DNA from: Maea johnstoni
Taxonomy: Eukaryota > Annelida > Polychaeta > Spionida > Magelonidae
DNA: 64,000 bases
Assembly (NCBI GenBank): GCA_963942565.1
Contig: OZ012694.1
Coordinates: forward strand, 39,122,973 to 39,186,972
Direction: 5' to 3'
Shown here: positions 1 through 10,962 of the stretch, piece by piece
Layout: each line of letters opens with the position of its first letter
How positions within the stretch are numbered: the stretch's first letter is position 1
The notes under the pieces: model-generated
What the model saw: only the letters and a program-made list of their open reading frames with translations
Told to the model about the DNA's origin: nothing
Database searches by the model: none
Translations under genes and position numbers: made by a program

Positions 1-164
1 TTAGAAATACAAGGGCATCTGCCTTTATGTCATGTCTCTCTAGTATTGCAACTTGCAAAACCCCCGCAGTGTGAGTTTTGCAAACATTTTGGCCTGGTCC
101 CAAGGCGTTCACACTTCCGAGGTTTCACTGTACAACAGTATTGATGTAGGCCCATACGAAAAGT

Positions 165-300
165 TTCATGCATGAAGAAATTGTGACATGAAAAAATCAT
201 GCATCAAAATGAAATTTCCATGCTTGAAAATGACATTTTAGTGCATGAAAATGTCAGTTTCATGCGTGAAAATGATATTTCCATACATGAAAATATTTTT
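165..300. repeat. Degenerate minisatellite, about 18-20 bp unit
   Basis: The words CATGAAAATG and ATTTCCATG recur about every 18-20 bases with drift. The short frame across it is a by-product of the repeat. Bases 300-616 after it hold nothing I recognise. Confidence 0.6.
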
Positions 301-616
301 AACAATTTTATCCCCAAAATAATAACCTGGCATACTAATCTGATGCATTGAATTAACCATCGATCCTTGTATCCTAAAATGGTTTGTGGTCTGAAAGAAA
401 TGAGGTTATCCTGCACTAAGTGACCCTGCATTCAATGTTTATGTGTCCAGTTCCTGTTGACCAGTGACCTATGTATAGCCTGGCAGAATAGATTATAACA
501 ATAGGTCGATTAAATAGTAAACCAGAAATAGGGTAGACAGGAACCTCTGACATTAAGTGATCCAATCATCTACCTGACTGATGGGGTGTCCTCCTAAATT
601 AAAATTTCCTAACGGT

Positions 617-800
617 AGCTTGGGGCCTGCCCTGATGGTCCATGAGTCTAAGGGGTTGCCACTGACTGATCGCTGTCTATCACTACTACCATTGTTCGAA
701 TCCCGACAGGGACATGTAAAAAAGTAGCAAGTCTTTCCAAATTTTGCAAATATAGAGAAAAGAAAAATTTGGAATGAACAATATCACATTAAAAAAAATG
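617..800 (+). mobile_element. tRNA-derived SINE (family E), copy 1
   Basis: The copy opens GGCCTGCCCTGATGGTC, then has a tRNA-Leu/Ser-like box A region and a box B-like GTTCGAATCC at 694-703, followed by an unrelated AT-rich body. Other copies lie near 18.5, 50.0, 57.8 and 60.6 kb. The layout (pol III A and B boxes, then a non-tRNA tail) is that of a tRNA-derived SINE. The 3' limit is a guess. Confidence 0.65.
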
Positions 801-1058
801 TCTTACTTAGGGTGGCAAAGATGAGTCAGTTACTTGTGTCAATATCTCAAATTGTCCAAGGGTGCCAGCTGTGCACCCAGCAGATTCTTAAAGTGGGTAC
901 CCAAATGGCTACAAGAACAAATTGAAAAATATATGTGTAAATGAAAAAAATAAGTTCAGATTCAAATTCATCTTTCTGTGCCAGAATGTTAGTATCCATA
1001 GCTGTTTCTCCTGTAAATATTTTCAGGTATAAGCTTTTGGAGGTTATTAACTTATTAT

Positions 1059-1303
1059 TTTAGATAAATAAAAAAAGGTGGATATGAAACCAGCCGTTTA
1101 ACCTGAACAGGCTGGCTGTGGCGAAGTCACATGTTGGCGTGCAAGTTTCTCTGTAATGTGAACGATATGAGAGCCTTCATTGGTCTTGGTCTTGGTCTCC
1201 TATTGACATCTCACCCAGATTCAAAACCCCTGGCATAGCCTGAGGCCTTCACTTAAGCACATATTTAGTAATTGGTCTCTCGCTACTCTTTTATTCATCT
1301 AAG
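1059..1303. mobile_element. Family C inverted-repeat element, copy 1
   Basis: The ends resemble TTAGATGAATAAA and TTTATTCATCTAAG, the family C inverted repeat. The interior shares the words AACCTGAACAGGCT and CTCTGTAATGTGAACGAT with the copies at 14.4, 22.1 and 24.3 kb. It is non-coding. It splits a roughly 70-bp direct repeat (988-1058 and 1304-1375, both with CTCCTGTAAATATTTTCAGG), so it lies in or between family B remnants. Confidence 0.6.
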
Positions 1304-1416
1304 CTATTAGAATCCATAGCCATTTCTCCTGTAAATATTTTCAGGAATGAACTTTTATGAGGCGATTATTATCTCAAGTAGTCTAGGGGTTTTCAGCTGT
1401 CACAGGCATGAATGGA

Positions 1417-1607
1417 TTAACTCATTAATGCTCACAGTGGCCAAAAGCAGCCTGCCCACTGCGATGAAATTTCCAAGAAAAATATTTGAAAGAGAAAATT
1501 AATTGGAACACAACCAACACCTCTCCTTCAAACATCAAGTTATAGTCAGGAGTATAATACATCTAGAATTTTTTTTCAAGAGGCACTCTCAACAATCAAT
1601 GGGTTAA
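1417..1607. mobile_element. Family B piggyBac-like MITE, copy 1
   Basis: Bounded by TTAA at both ends, with an ACTCATTAATGC start and an AATCAATGGG end that vary the family B inverted repeat (CCCATTCATG...CATGAATGGG). There is no open frame. The TTAA boundaries fit piggyBac-type insertion. Confidence 0.6.
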
Positions 1608-1703
1608 TATACCTTACACACTTATGCTTAACCCTTATGCTCCAGGTGGCCAATTTAGCTAAAACAAAATGATGCAAAATACCTGAACATTCATTGAAAC
1701 CCT

Positions 1704-3156
1704 CCCTTACCATGCGCAAGCCCCTCACAAGCTCTTTCCAAGTTCTTTAGAAGTTGAACCATAAGCAGCTACTTCAGCTTATTACAAGCGTTTAATAAGC
1801 TGTAGTCAAGCATTCAAGCAACTAATTTGAGCAACCTGACTATCCATGCCTTGAGCCATCATGCAGCTCCAAGTCCTGGTAACATACCAACAAAACTGCT
1901 TGTGCCCAACTTTTACCGCTTACATGGGCCGCTTATTTCAGTGTTGCTGTCAAGCTGCTCTCATGTGCCACGCTTTTGCAAAAGCGTGACGCTCGTGAGC
2001 AACCTGTCAGCTGCTTGTTTCTACTTAGCAGCCACTTAAGCGGTAACTGATTTAAGCGGCAAATTGCTACTTAGCAGCAACTTATGTAGCAGGCAGCAAG
2101 CCTCCAAATGAGTTGTGGGTACTTGCCAGCTACTTTCTGACAACTTGTTACAAGTTGCCAGACAACTTGTGGACTACTCTTACAGATGACTTGCTGGCCA
2201 CTCTCCCACAACTTGCTACAAGTCATCAGATGACTTGTGGACAGCTCTAACGGATGACTTGCTGGCTACTCTCCCACAACTTACTACAAGTCATCAGATG
2301 ACTTGTGGACAGCTCTCACAGATGACTTGCAGACTGCTTTCCCACAACTTGTTACAAGTTGTCAGATGACTTGTGGGCTACTTTCAATGATGACTTGCAG
2401 ACTGCTTCCCCACAACTTGTAGCAAGTTGCCTGAAGACCAATGTAGCCTTTAATTGATATAGGAAGTTAGGGAAAAAGGGATATCTGAGGGCTGGCTACA
2501 GGGAGAGGGTGAACATGTGGCCAGAGAGAGGGGAATAACCACTTTCAAACAGTGTAGGGGAAAATATAGGTTTATTAAGGGCCAAAACATACAATGATAT
2601 AAAGCAGAGGGTTGTCCATGCACTTAGTAACAGCGACAGCAAAAAGGAGGAGTAGTTAAAGCACTTACATAGGGGTAATGACCAGTCAAATGAGGAGCAA
2701 GGTTCCATGAGATGCTGCAGGTAAAATGTCTGCCAGGAGAGAGGTCACATGACTAGTGCCATGTGCTCTGGTCAGGTGACCTTCACACTCTGTGAACAGG
2801 GGCTGCAGATGCTAGAGGGAACACTGAAGTCTAACAAGCAGCCAGTAAGCCTTGATGAACTATGGTTGAAAAGTTAAAGCTAGACAAGCTTACTACAAGC
2901 TGTTCAGATTATGTCTTGTCAAATTGCTATGTCTGATAAGCGTTTCCTAAGCTGCAGTGATCTTTCGGCAAAGAGGTGAAGTCAGACAAGCTGTAACTAA
3001 TCAGTAGACAAGTGCCTACCAAGTGGCTCAGCTTGTAGGAAGCGGCTCAGCTTGTGGCAAGCTGTACAAGTTTTTCTTCGCTAATAACTTGGGAACAGCT
3101 TAGCAGTCACTGCCAGAGACTTGTGAGCAGCTTTTACCGCTTGCGCTTGGTAAGGG
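1704..3156. mobile_element. 1.45 kb non-autonomous DNA transposon nested in a MITE
   Basis: Terminal inverted repeats are CCCTTACCATGCGCAAGC on the left and, read inward from the right, CCCTTACCAAGCGCAAGC (17 of 18 match). The host MITE sequence is continuous across it except for a duplicated CT, so any target duplication is about 2 bp. The interior is dense in CTTG/AAGC words, carries a 68-bp tandem array, and has no credible coding frame. The ends resemble those of family D (CCCTTACCAAATG). I cannot assign the superfamily. Confidence 0.7.
2120..2440. repeat. 68-bp tandem array with internal palindromes
   Basis: ACAACTTG recurs at 2140, 2208, 2276, 2344 and 2412, an exact 68-base period. 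Each unit holds inverted pairs such as ACAACTTG/CAAGTTGT and GATGACTTG/CAAGTCATC, so each can fold. It forms part of the nested 1.45 kb element. Confidence 0.85.
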
Positions 3157-3819
3157 CTGGCACATGGATACTCATCTGAGAGTAATTAGCGAGAGCTATC
3201 CAATGAATACCAACATGACAGGGTTTAGATGGTTTTCAAAAATCTTTGCGTCCTTGTGCTTTGGACAAAAGTAGCCTCAGCATTGGAAGGGTTTATTTCC
3301 AAATTATTTTCAGACAAATCTTGCCAAGGAGATCTGTGGGCATGAATGGGTCAAGAGACTGTATTACACAGGAGCCCTCAGAAGATTAATTACCTAAGTG
3401 ATAGCTCTTCTCGTCACATAAAATTAAATGTCAGGCCTCTGTCTCCACAAGCCTATTTTAGGACTATTCTTAGATAACTGATAGAGAAAGACACTTCACA
3501 ATTTATCACCAACTTATCATCAATTTCATGAGTGAAATCCGTGAAGAATTCTGCTTTATTTCCAGTGAAAATAATCATGAATATACATTTTTAATTTTTT
3601 GGACTTGTGACCAGAAGGCAATCTTAGGGAAATATCATTTAAAAAACTAAAAAAAGAAATAAATTTCACAAGGTATCATCAATACCAAATCCCATGAAAT
3701 TCATGCAGGTTACAACTTTATTTACAGAGAAAATATTGACAGATATATTTTTGATTTGTTGAATTTGTGGCATATATTGACCATGATAGGGTATTTGTCT
3801 CACTGAGGTACATTATCTA

Positions 3820-3945
3820 ATGAAACTTGAAATTCCAAATTTTTTTTTAGAATTTTCCAAGGAATTTCCTAGGATTTACCAAGAAAATTCCCAGAATTTA
3901 CCAAGGAAATTCCCAGGATTTCCTGGAAGGTATCCGCTTCATTTG
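3820..3945. mobile_element. Family D repeat
   Basis: A run of GGAATTTCC and CCAAGGAAATTCCC palindromic words ends in GCTTCATTTGGTAAGG, the family D terminus. The interior is duplicated. Its left end is degenerate. Confidence 0.5.
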
Positions 3946-4061
3946 GTAAGGCAATTAGGATGGTTGATGTCTGGTGAAGTAACACAGGCCTGCTTGATAA
4001 ATTAGCAGAAGAGTGATGAAACCTCTGCGATAAGATGACTGATGAATATTCAACATATAGC

Positions 4062-4267
4062 TTAACCCATTCATGCCTGCAGTGCCCCAAAGAAGACTAA
4101 TTTGGAGATATTAAAGTAGTAAATGAATTTTCTGAAAATGTCTGAAATGTAAAAGGTAATTGAGGTACATCCTTAACTCTCTTTTACTTTGATAACCAAG
4201 TTATTTCCAAAAGAATTGTGGTTCAGCTGACACTTTTCAAGGGAAGAATTGTGCATTAATGGGTTAA
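4062..4267. mobile_element. Family B piggyBac-like MITE, copy 2
   Basis: TTAACCCATTCATGCCTG at the left and GCATTAATGGGTTAA at the right: TTAA boundaries with inverted ends. 206 bp, non-coding. Confidence 0.75.
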
Positions 4268-4722
4268 ATGATAATTTAAGACACTGCTGACTGAATGACG
4301 GATACTAACTGCAGGCACCTCAATACTTCTCCCAGCCAGCACATGAATAATGTCTTCTTGTCATGTGAGGGGGCTTTCCAAGGAACTCATCATGAGACAT
4401 GTGAATCCCAAGAAATGTATTAATTATGACACACTTTAAAAGTTCTGTCCTTTTTTTTGTGATTGAGGTCGGTCTGGGGATTGAAACCATCAAACTGGAA
4501 ATAATCAACCCTTTATGCCCGATAAACTCTATGTTTCAACTTTCAAATGTAATGATATGGTTATACAACAATTTGGTTTGATTTATAGCCCCTTTGTATG
4601 CTATCCTTGTAATTTGCTTTTCAAAATAGGATGGGAATGCCTTAAAACTCCTGTTACTCAGAACCCCTTTGAAAACCATATCCTATAATCTGACTAAAAG
4701 CTTTATCGTGTTTTTTTAAATC

Positions 4723-4952
4723 TTAACCCATTCATGTTAAAGAGTTCCTCTAGAAATGTTTGTCTGAATCTGACATTTGTCAATAACTTAGGAATTAAGA
4801 ATAATCTTACAAGATACTTGAAGAAGATTTTTTGGTGATGACCTAGTGATAAAGATTTCTCCATCAAATATGTTTCTAAGCATTCTTCCACCTGCAAGAT
4901 TTACTCAAAATTGCCATAGTGCATTTGCATACTTTAAGTATTAATGGGTTAA
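4723..4952. mobile_element. Family B piggyBac-like MITE, copy 3
   Basis: TTAACCCATTCATG left end and TATTAATGGGTTAA right end. 230 bp, non-coding. Bases 4268-4722 before it are unremarkable. Confidence 0.75.
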
Positions 4953-6418
4953 CATTTAAACCTGAGGAGTTGAAAATTTGCGCTGGTATCAAAGATCTCC
5001 CTGCATACAGTAATGCTTAAATTCAACCACAGAAATTGAATTGTCATATGCAGCACATACTTAGAAGAAGAATTTGGAAAATAAGGCAGTATTTTAAATT
5101 AAAAGAAAATATTGCTTAAAGCTTGTCACCTGATCAATATTTCCTATTTTATTCATCTTTACAAAAGAGTCTTTTTATAGAGACAAATGTGCTGTTTTGC
5201 TATGCTACAGGGTTCAGTCTGTAACATAAGCAAACATATATTTTCATTATCAGGAAATGGATGAGGGCTTTAAGATATTTGACATTTTTCCTATGAAACA
5301 TGCTACTTCTGTATACTTCTTATAGAGTGCTACTCAAGGCATTTAACAAATATTTGCATATCTATACAAATTAAGACGTCTTCATACAATATAGATATCT
5401 TGACTGTTTGTTCAAGCATTATGATTATTCAGCCGACCAATTATTATAAGATACAGCCCTCAGTCCACGCAGGGGGCCTGAAGGCATGTTTCTGATCCCA
5501 ATGACGCTGTGAGAGAAGTCAATAAGGCTTTTATTATTGCTCCAAAATCATTCTCAAATAGAAACAAACCACAGTTAGTTTTGAGCATGTGTTATTTCAC
5601 CTGCAGATGTTGACAGATTCATGTATTGGAAATGTTTATCAATGTGAAACTTGGTGCTTATGACAGGAATTGGTCTCATAGAACTTTTGGAAGTCACTAA
5701 AAACAACTTTACACCCTAAAGACCACCCTAAAACTGAGACTATAGATTATAAGCTGCAAACTGTTGTTATATACTTTCTTACCTAAATATCCCACTTTCT
5801 GTGGTCATTTCCAATAAAACTGCTTTTATACCCCTTTTTCTTCTATAAATGGAAATATGGTGAGGCTGTTCCTTCTTCTGGAACAACCCCTCAGGATCCT
5901 CTCTTTCATGGTAAACCCGGGTCTTGAGTTGTGAATTCCAATTACACATTAGTACTATTATGCATACTTATTAATAAGAGTCTAATAAACTGCAATAACA
6001 AATATGCCCTCCTGGCTTTGACTATCAATATGAATGGCAGAGGGCTGCTAAGGGGAGCTCCTAAATTCCCACAACAGCCAGCGACCGTTCCCACTGTCCA
6101 ACCTGTGGGCCGCGTTGCAGCGATAGTTTGCTATGTGCCCTGCCATGTATCTTTCTCCTTCAGTTGTGTAATGGGCTCACAGTTTCTTCCTGGCTTAGTA
6201 TGACGAAGCTCTCGAAGTTGACAGAATATCCTTGTTCTCAATTATCTTAGCTAAATCCTCACCTGTTATGTCAAGAAAATCAACATTTGTGTCAACCATT
6301 TTAATATTTTAGGAGATTTGTCTGGCATTGCCTCACATGGAACATAAGTGTTGCCATAAAGGTGGAAATGCATTAATGAGAGCCAATTAGAGATCTCAGG
6401 GGCTTAACATAGGGAATG
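4953..6418. other. AT-rich stretch without a recognised gene
   Basis: I see no repeat boundary or coding pattern I can defend. Around 6030-6170 the sequence is richer in GC and an open frame reads MNGRGLLRGAPKFPQQP, but there is no homology signal and no clear splice site, so I do not call it a gene. Confidence 0.4.
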
Positions 6419-6623
6419 TTAACACTTATGCTGCTGGTGGCTAATTTGGCCAATACAAAATATTGTAAAAAACCTAAAAAATGACTGGAACCCTGACATA
6501 TGGGTACTCATCTGAGAGTACTCAGCGAGAGCTATCCAATGGATATCAAGATGAAAGATGGTTTTCAAAAATGTTGCATCCTTGTGCTTTGAACGAAAGT
6601 AGTCTCAGCATTGGAAGGGTTAA
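6419..6623 (+). mobile_element. Family A piggyBac-like MITE, copy 2
   Basis: TTAACACTTATGCTGCTGG left end and AGCATTGGAAGGGTTAA right end, with the shared interior (CTAATTTGGCC, GAGAGCTATCCAATG). 205 bp. Confidence 0.85.
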
Positions 6624-6648
6624 ACTGTGGAGGAAGTAACGTCACTAG

Positions 6649-6840
6649 GAAATAACATTCAATAACATGATATGAATGGAGCATTCTCATTGGAGGAAAC
6701 ATTTGAACCAATAATGAATAATACCCTAATAAAAAAAAGATACATCCAGAAATAGCATTCAATCACGTGATATGAATAGAGCATTCTCATTGGATGAAGC
6801 ACTATTTGAACCAATAATGAGTAATGCCATGATAAAAAGA
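6649..6840. repeat. Two-copy tandem duplication, 100-bp period
   Basis: GAAATAACATTCAATAACATG at 6649 recurs as GAAATAGCATTCAATCACGTG at 6749, each followed by GAGCATTCTCATTGGA and TTTGAACCAATAATGA. Confidence 0.85.
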
Positions 6841-7309
6841 TTAGGGCACTTTAAGAATGCATGATATAAGCTTGAAGCACAAAAATGCCCTAGTTTGTTA
6901 ATCTATTACACAGATGAACTTGTTTCTTTCAATTTAGACTTTAAAGAAAGAAGACATGCAGTTCTGACATGTAAGGAACGTATATCTTTAATATTTGTAA
7001 TATCTGTACCACTTCAAACAAGTAAAGACCACCCATTATGCAGTCTAGTGGTGGTTGCAATATTTCAAAGATGGACACATGCGAATGCAGTAAATTTCAG
7101 ACTCTTTCTTTAAAGTTTCACACGTGAATGTGTGATTTACTGTACTCAAACCCCTCGACCCTCAGAGGTTATTGATGAGGAACATACTTTCCAAAAATCT
7201 TGGCAATGAGCAAGAGCAGTCTGGGATAATGTCAGGAATAAGAAAAGGAATAGGAAAAATGGCAAATGAAAAAAAAAGTGTTTATTTGGTTTAGCTCATT
7301 CACCCTTTC

Positions 7310-7450
<141 letters not shown>

Positions 7451-7695
7451 CTTGTATATCAGACCATAAACATGTAGCAAATAAGAGTCTTAGCCTATAG
7501 GTCAAGTGAGTCGAAGGCTTATTCAACAGTGACTCAATTTTAGCTCTTAACACACCAACAATCTAGAGGCATGAAAGGCATTAGGAGTGTGGGGCAGTAG
7601 TATTTGTGGACAGATTATTAATAATTCAGAGGGGAACGTGAGACGAGGTGCCAACAATTATCTGGCCAGTGATGAGATGACCTCCACGACCCTGT

Positions 7696-7924
7696 TTAAC
7701 CTATTCCAGCCTGGAGGTCTCCTTGATAACTACCCTCTGGAACAATGATACTTATGAAAATAACTTTGCAATCCATCAAACATTCATAAAATATTTGAAG
7801 GAGAGTTGTGGGTTTGATTCTGATTGACATTTCTACTTGAAATCTCTTTTGAAAATTGATATGGTTCCAAAGACATTTTGGAAATAGTCTGGACTTTTTC
7901 GAGCCACAGGCATGAATGGGTTAA
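7696..7924. mobile_element. Family B piggyBac-like MITE, copy 4
   Basis: TTAACCTATTCCAGCCTGG left end and AGGCATGAATGGGTTAA right end. The interior carries the family word ATTTGAAGGAGAGTTGTGG. Confidence 0.75.
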
Positions 7925-8126
7925 ATGATCTCCGATGGAAACAGACAGCTATCCATCCATCCATTATGTCAATTCACTAATCAACTCAGCATCCTAACAA
8001 ATACAGTGAGAACGCTGAACAGAGACAATGAAGACAGCATGTCCCCTGAACAACCCGTGCGGAGAGATTATATCATACTATCATACAGCATTGGTCAGTG
8101 GCAGATAGGTTCATTCAAAATAGCTA

Positions 8127-8390
8127 GATATGATTCTAGGGTTATCAGTGAAGATACGTAAATGGTAATGCATGATTCATATTGGTGGTCAGATATGATC
8201 CTGAATGATACTTATATGATACCTTAGATTGGTCAGTTATAGGATTCTTAAATGTAAAGTTATGATTCTAGAGTGGTCAGATATAATTCTTAGATTGCAA
8301 GCTACATATGATTCAAGATTGATCAGGTATGACTCTTAAATGGTAAGTTTTGATTTTAATTTGGTCAAATATGATTCTTTAATGATTTTA
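8127..8390. repeat. Degenerate minisatellite, about 42-48 bp unit
   Basis: Variants of ATGATTCTAGATTGGTCAG followed by ATTCTTAAATGGTAAG recur about six times. It is AT-rich and non-coding. A family B fragment (about 8390-8532) follows. Confidence 0.6.
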
Positions 8391-8532
8391 CAAAAGATAT
8401 TTGGAGAGTAATTGGTAGTATTTTTATGAACATTTTCTCTTCAAAAAATTTCTCACAAGCGTGCCATTGCCTGAAAGATTTCATCAAAATTAAGTGTCAC
8501 CAGGAGTAGCTGCTTTTGGCCGCTGTGAGCAT

Positions 8533-8761
8533 TAACCCATTCATGCCTGAAGATCTACTTGACTAGTGTCGTCTGGACCTGTCATACTTTTGAAAATAAC
8601 TTCTGAATAATGCATTTATTCGCAAACTATTTGAAGGAGAGTTGTAGATAGAGTTTTAATAAACAACTCTCTTTCGAATATGTTCTGAATATTGCTTTTG
8701 CTAGAGAGATATCGCCACAATAGTCAGATGGTTTTGGCTGCTACAAGCATGAATGGGTTAA
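8533..8761. mobile_element. Family B piggyBac-like MITE, copy 5
   Basis: TTAACCCATTCATGCCTG left end and AAGCATGAATGGGTTAA right end: a near-consensus copy with the GAAGGAGAGTTGTAG interior. 229 bp. Bases 8762-9543 hold only a decayed family A start near 9018. Confidence 0.85.
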
Positions 8762-9543
8762 TGGGTCTAGTCCAGACACCTCTACCTCTAGTGTGGGACA
8801 TTGGTTGTGCCTCGCTGGTTAGAAAGGGTAAGGGCATTTGATTACTTAGTGAGGAATTTGACATCACTACCTATATATATATAGACTTGTTATAGGGTCA
8901 CATGTAGTTGACTGTTACCTAATACCTGGAACAGCGTGCACATGGTCACTGTATAGAGTGAATGAGGTGTTATCAAGTGAATGGTTGTCTGTGTAACTCA
9001 GTATCATCAGCATATCGTAACCCTTCTGCTACCAGCTGCTTATTTGTTCAAATAAAATGAAGCAAAAAAGCTGAAAACACTCAACTACATTGTCATACTA
9101 CCATGCATGAAATATGAGATCTTCCAAGTCTGGTAGAGATATATGAGCATCAAATTCCACTCACTGAACATAAATGAGACTTCTTGGAAATCCTGTGCTT
9201 TCTATGAAGAATCTTATGAACTCCTTGGTATTCCATGCTTCTAGTGGCTGTTAATTGCATTTTTACAATATTTTCTTTTTATATTTTTCAGAACCTAACC
9301 CATAACCACCTTTAAGTTTTTTGTGAATTTATGATTAATTTTAAGCTATTTTCCAAAAGTATCGCAGTTCCAGACACCATTAATGTCAAGAAAATAATTC
9401 CAGTTATAAATGGGTTAAAAATCCTCATATTCTTAATTGTTACTGGTTTTTATGGCATAATTTCAAGTCAAGCTTGTGCACTTGCATATTTTAACCCCTT
9501 CCCATGTGGAGTGTACTCATGGTCTAAAACATGTGAACATATC

Positions 9544-9731
9544 TTAACCCTTTCATGCCTGCAGCAGCCAAACCACCTATTTTAGCAATATTTCTCTAAC
9601 AAAAAGCTTTATTTAGAAATCATTTAAAGGAGATTTATTCATGAGAGCTGTATCTACAACTCTCCTTCATTTTTTTCCGTTTTATGAAGAAACATGTCAG
9701 ACCTTGTGTAATTAGGATGCAAATGGGTTAA
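9544..9731. mobile_element. Family B piggyBac-like MITE, copy 6
   Basis: TTAACCCTTTCATGCCTG left end, hybrid in spelling between families A and B, and GCAAATGGGTTAA right end. 188 bp. Confidence 0.7.
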
Positions 9732-10740
9732 CTGAAGAGTAAAAGTATCTTTACTTATCATTTGTCTATCAACCTCTCCCAATTTGAATGAGAAACTCTA
9801 CTGATCATACACCATTCAAGCACTTGTTTTCAGAGGCTACTGTGTTTTTATATCACTATGTACATTACCATGTTATTCGTGGTAAGCAATAAGTATGCAA
9901 TAACATGACACAAAAGATATTATGCGTCAAGGTTGGGTTCAGAGACATTTATAGGCATAATTGTGTTTTACTGCCATTACCTTTATACCACAATCATTGT
10001 TAGAACAATCCCCCAAAATATATATCTAACAAAAGCATCATTTGTAGAACTGTCATTGAACTAGACATTATGAATGTATCAAATCAAAATCTCGTTTGAT
10101 ATCGAAATATAAAAAAATATCATTATATCAGAGACCTACATACACAAGGGGAGCGGCCGTCAGGGGCAAATTACCATAGGCCCAGTGGCTAAGTCAGCCT
10201 TTTCAGCTATTAAAAGAATACTAGGATGCATGACCACACATGCAAAGGAAATAAACTCCTATCTATATACTGCTCAAATGGGATAAGGGGGCCACTACAG
10301 CCATGAAGAAAATATTCATTTTTTGGTTTAGATATCACATTCTGTATTATAACAAAAACATTTTGAAAAATTGATTTTTCAAATTAAAAAAATCACAATG
10401 TATGATAAGGAAATATTTGTTTATGTGCCATCAAACTAATATATTTAGACATTACATATACTTTTAATTATGCCCCCTGCAAATTTCCATTTTATTGTTA
10501 TATCACTGTTATATAGACAGACAATTTATAGGAATAAATTTTCAAAAAAAAATCACGTGGAAAATAGTTTACAAAATGATTTGTTTATAAAATATTTTGT
10601 ACATGCCCCTGATCCATTATAGCCCCCTGAATAGAAATGAGATAAAATACCATCATATTGCTATTGTTCAGCATGATTACTGTTGTATACATAATAAAGG
10701 GCTGTATAAGTCAAGCTGCCACCTGTTATTGATATGACAT
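9732..10740. other. AT-rich stretch without a recognised gene
   Basis: No repeat family or coding signal I can support. Given the possible exon on the minus strand just beyond it, this could be intron, but nothing in the sequence proves that. Confidence 0.4.
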
Positions 10741-10898
10741 TATACTGCTTACACTAGCAGCCGGCAGCGGGACCAGGGCCTACCCGCTTGCCTGCTCTTG
10801 TTTGAATAATCTATGAAGTACAGTAACAATACAGTGATCAATACATCCTCGGCGATACATCAGCATCACTCAACACAAATTAACACACAAAAACCTAC

Positions 10899-10962
10899 CT
10901 TTTCCTTTTTTCCAGAACTTATTTCCGGTGGACTTAAGGACACTTCCTATAACTGCTGCCAT
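10899..10962 (-). CDS. Possible first coding exon of an unidentified host gene
   Basis: Read on the minus strand, GCAAAGATGGCAGC gives an ATG with a purine at -3 and G at +4, in a good context. The frame runs 21 codons starting MAAVIGSVLKSTGNK, then a Lys-rich FWKKGK, and ends at AAAAG followed by GTAGGT, a strong splice-donor match, in phase 1. Without splicing the frame stops about nine codons later. Upstream DNA (10963 to about 12400) is the most CpG-rich part of the left half, as expected near a promoter. I do not recognise the protein, and no second exon can be identified in the AT-rich DNA downstream. The call rests on start context, donor and CpG content only. Confidence 0.35.

Larger units (their letters stand above)
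1628..3295 (+). mobile_element. Family A piggyBac-like MITE, copy 1, split by a 1.45 kb insertion
   Basis: The left part (1628-1703) begins TTAACCCTTATGCTCC and runs to GAAACCCT. The right part resumes at 3157 with CTGGCACATGG and ends AGCATTGGAAGGG followed by TTTA at 3292-3295. Intact copies elsewhere read GAAACCCTGGCACATGG without a break, so everything from 1704 to 3156 was inserted later. Confidence 0.8.
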
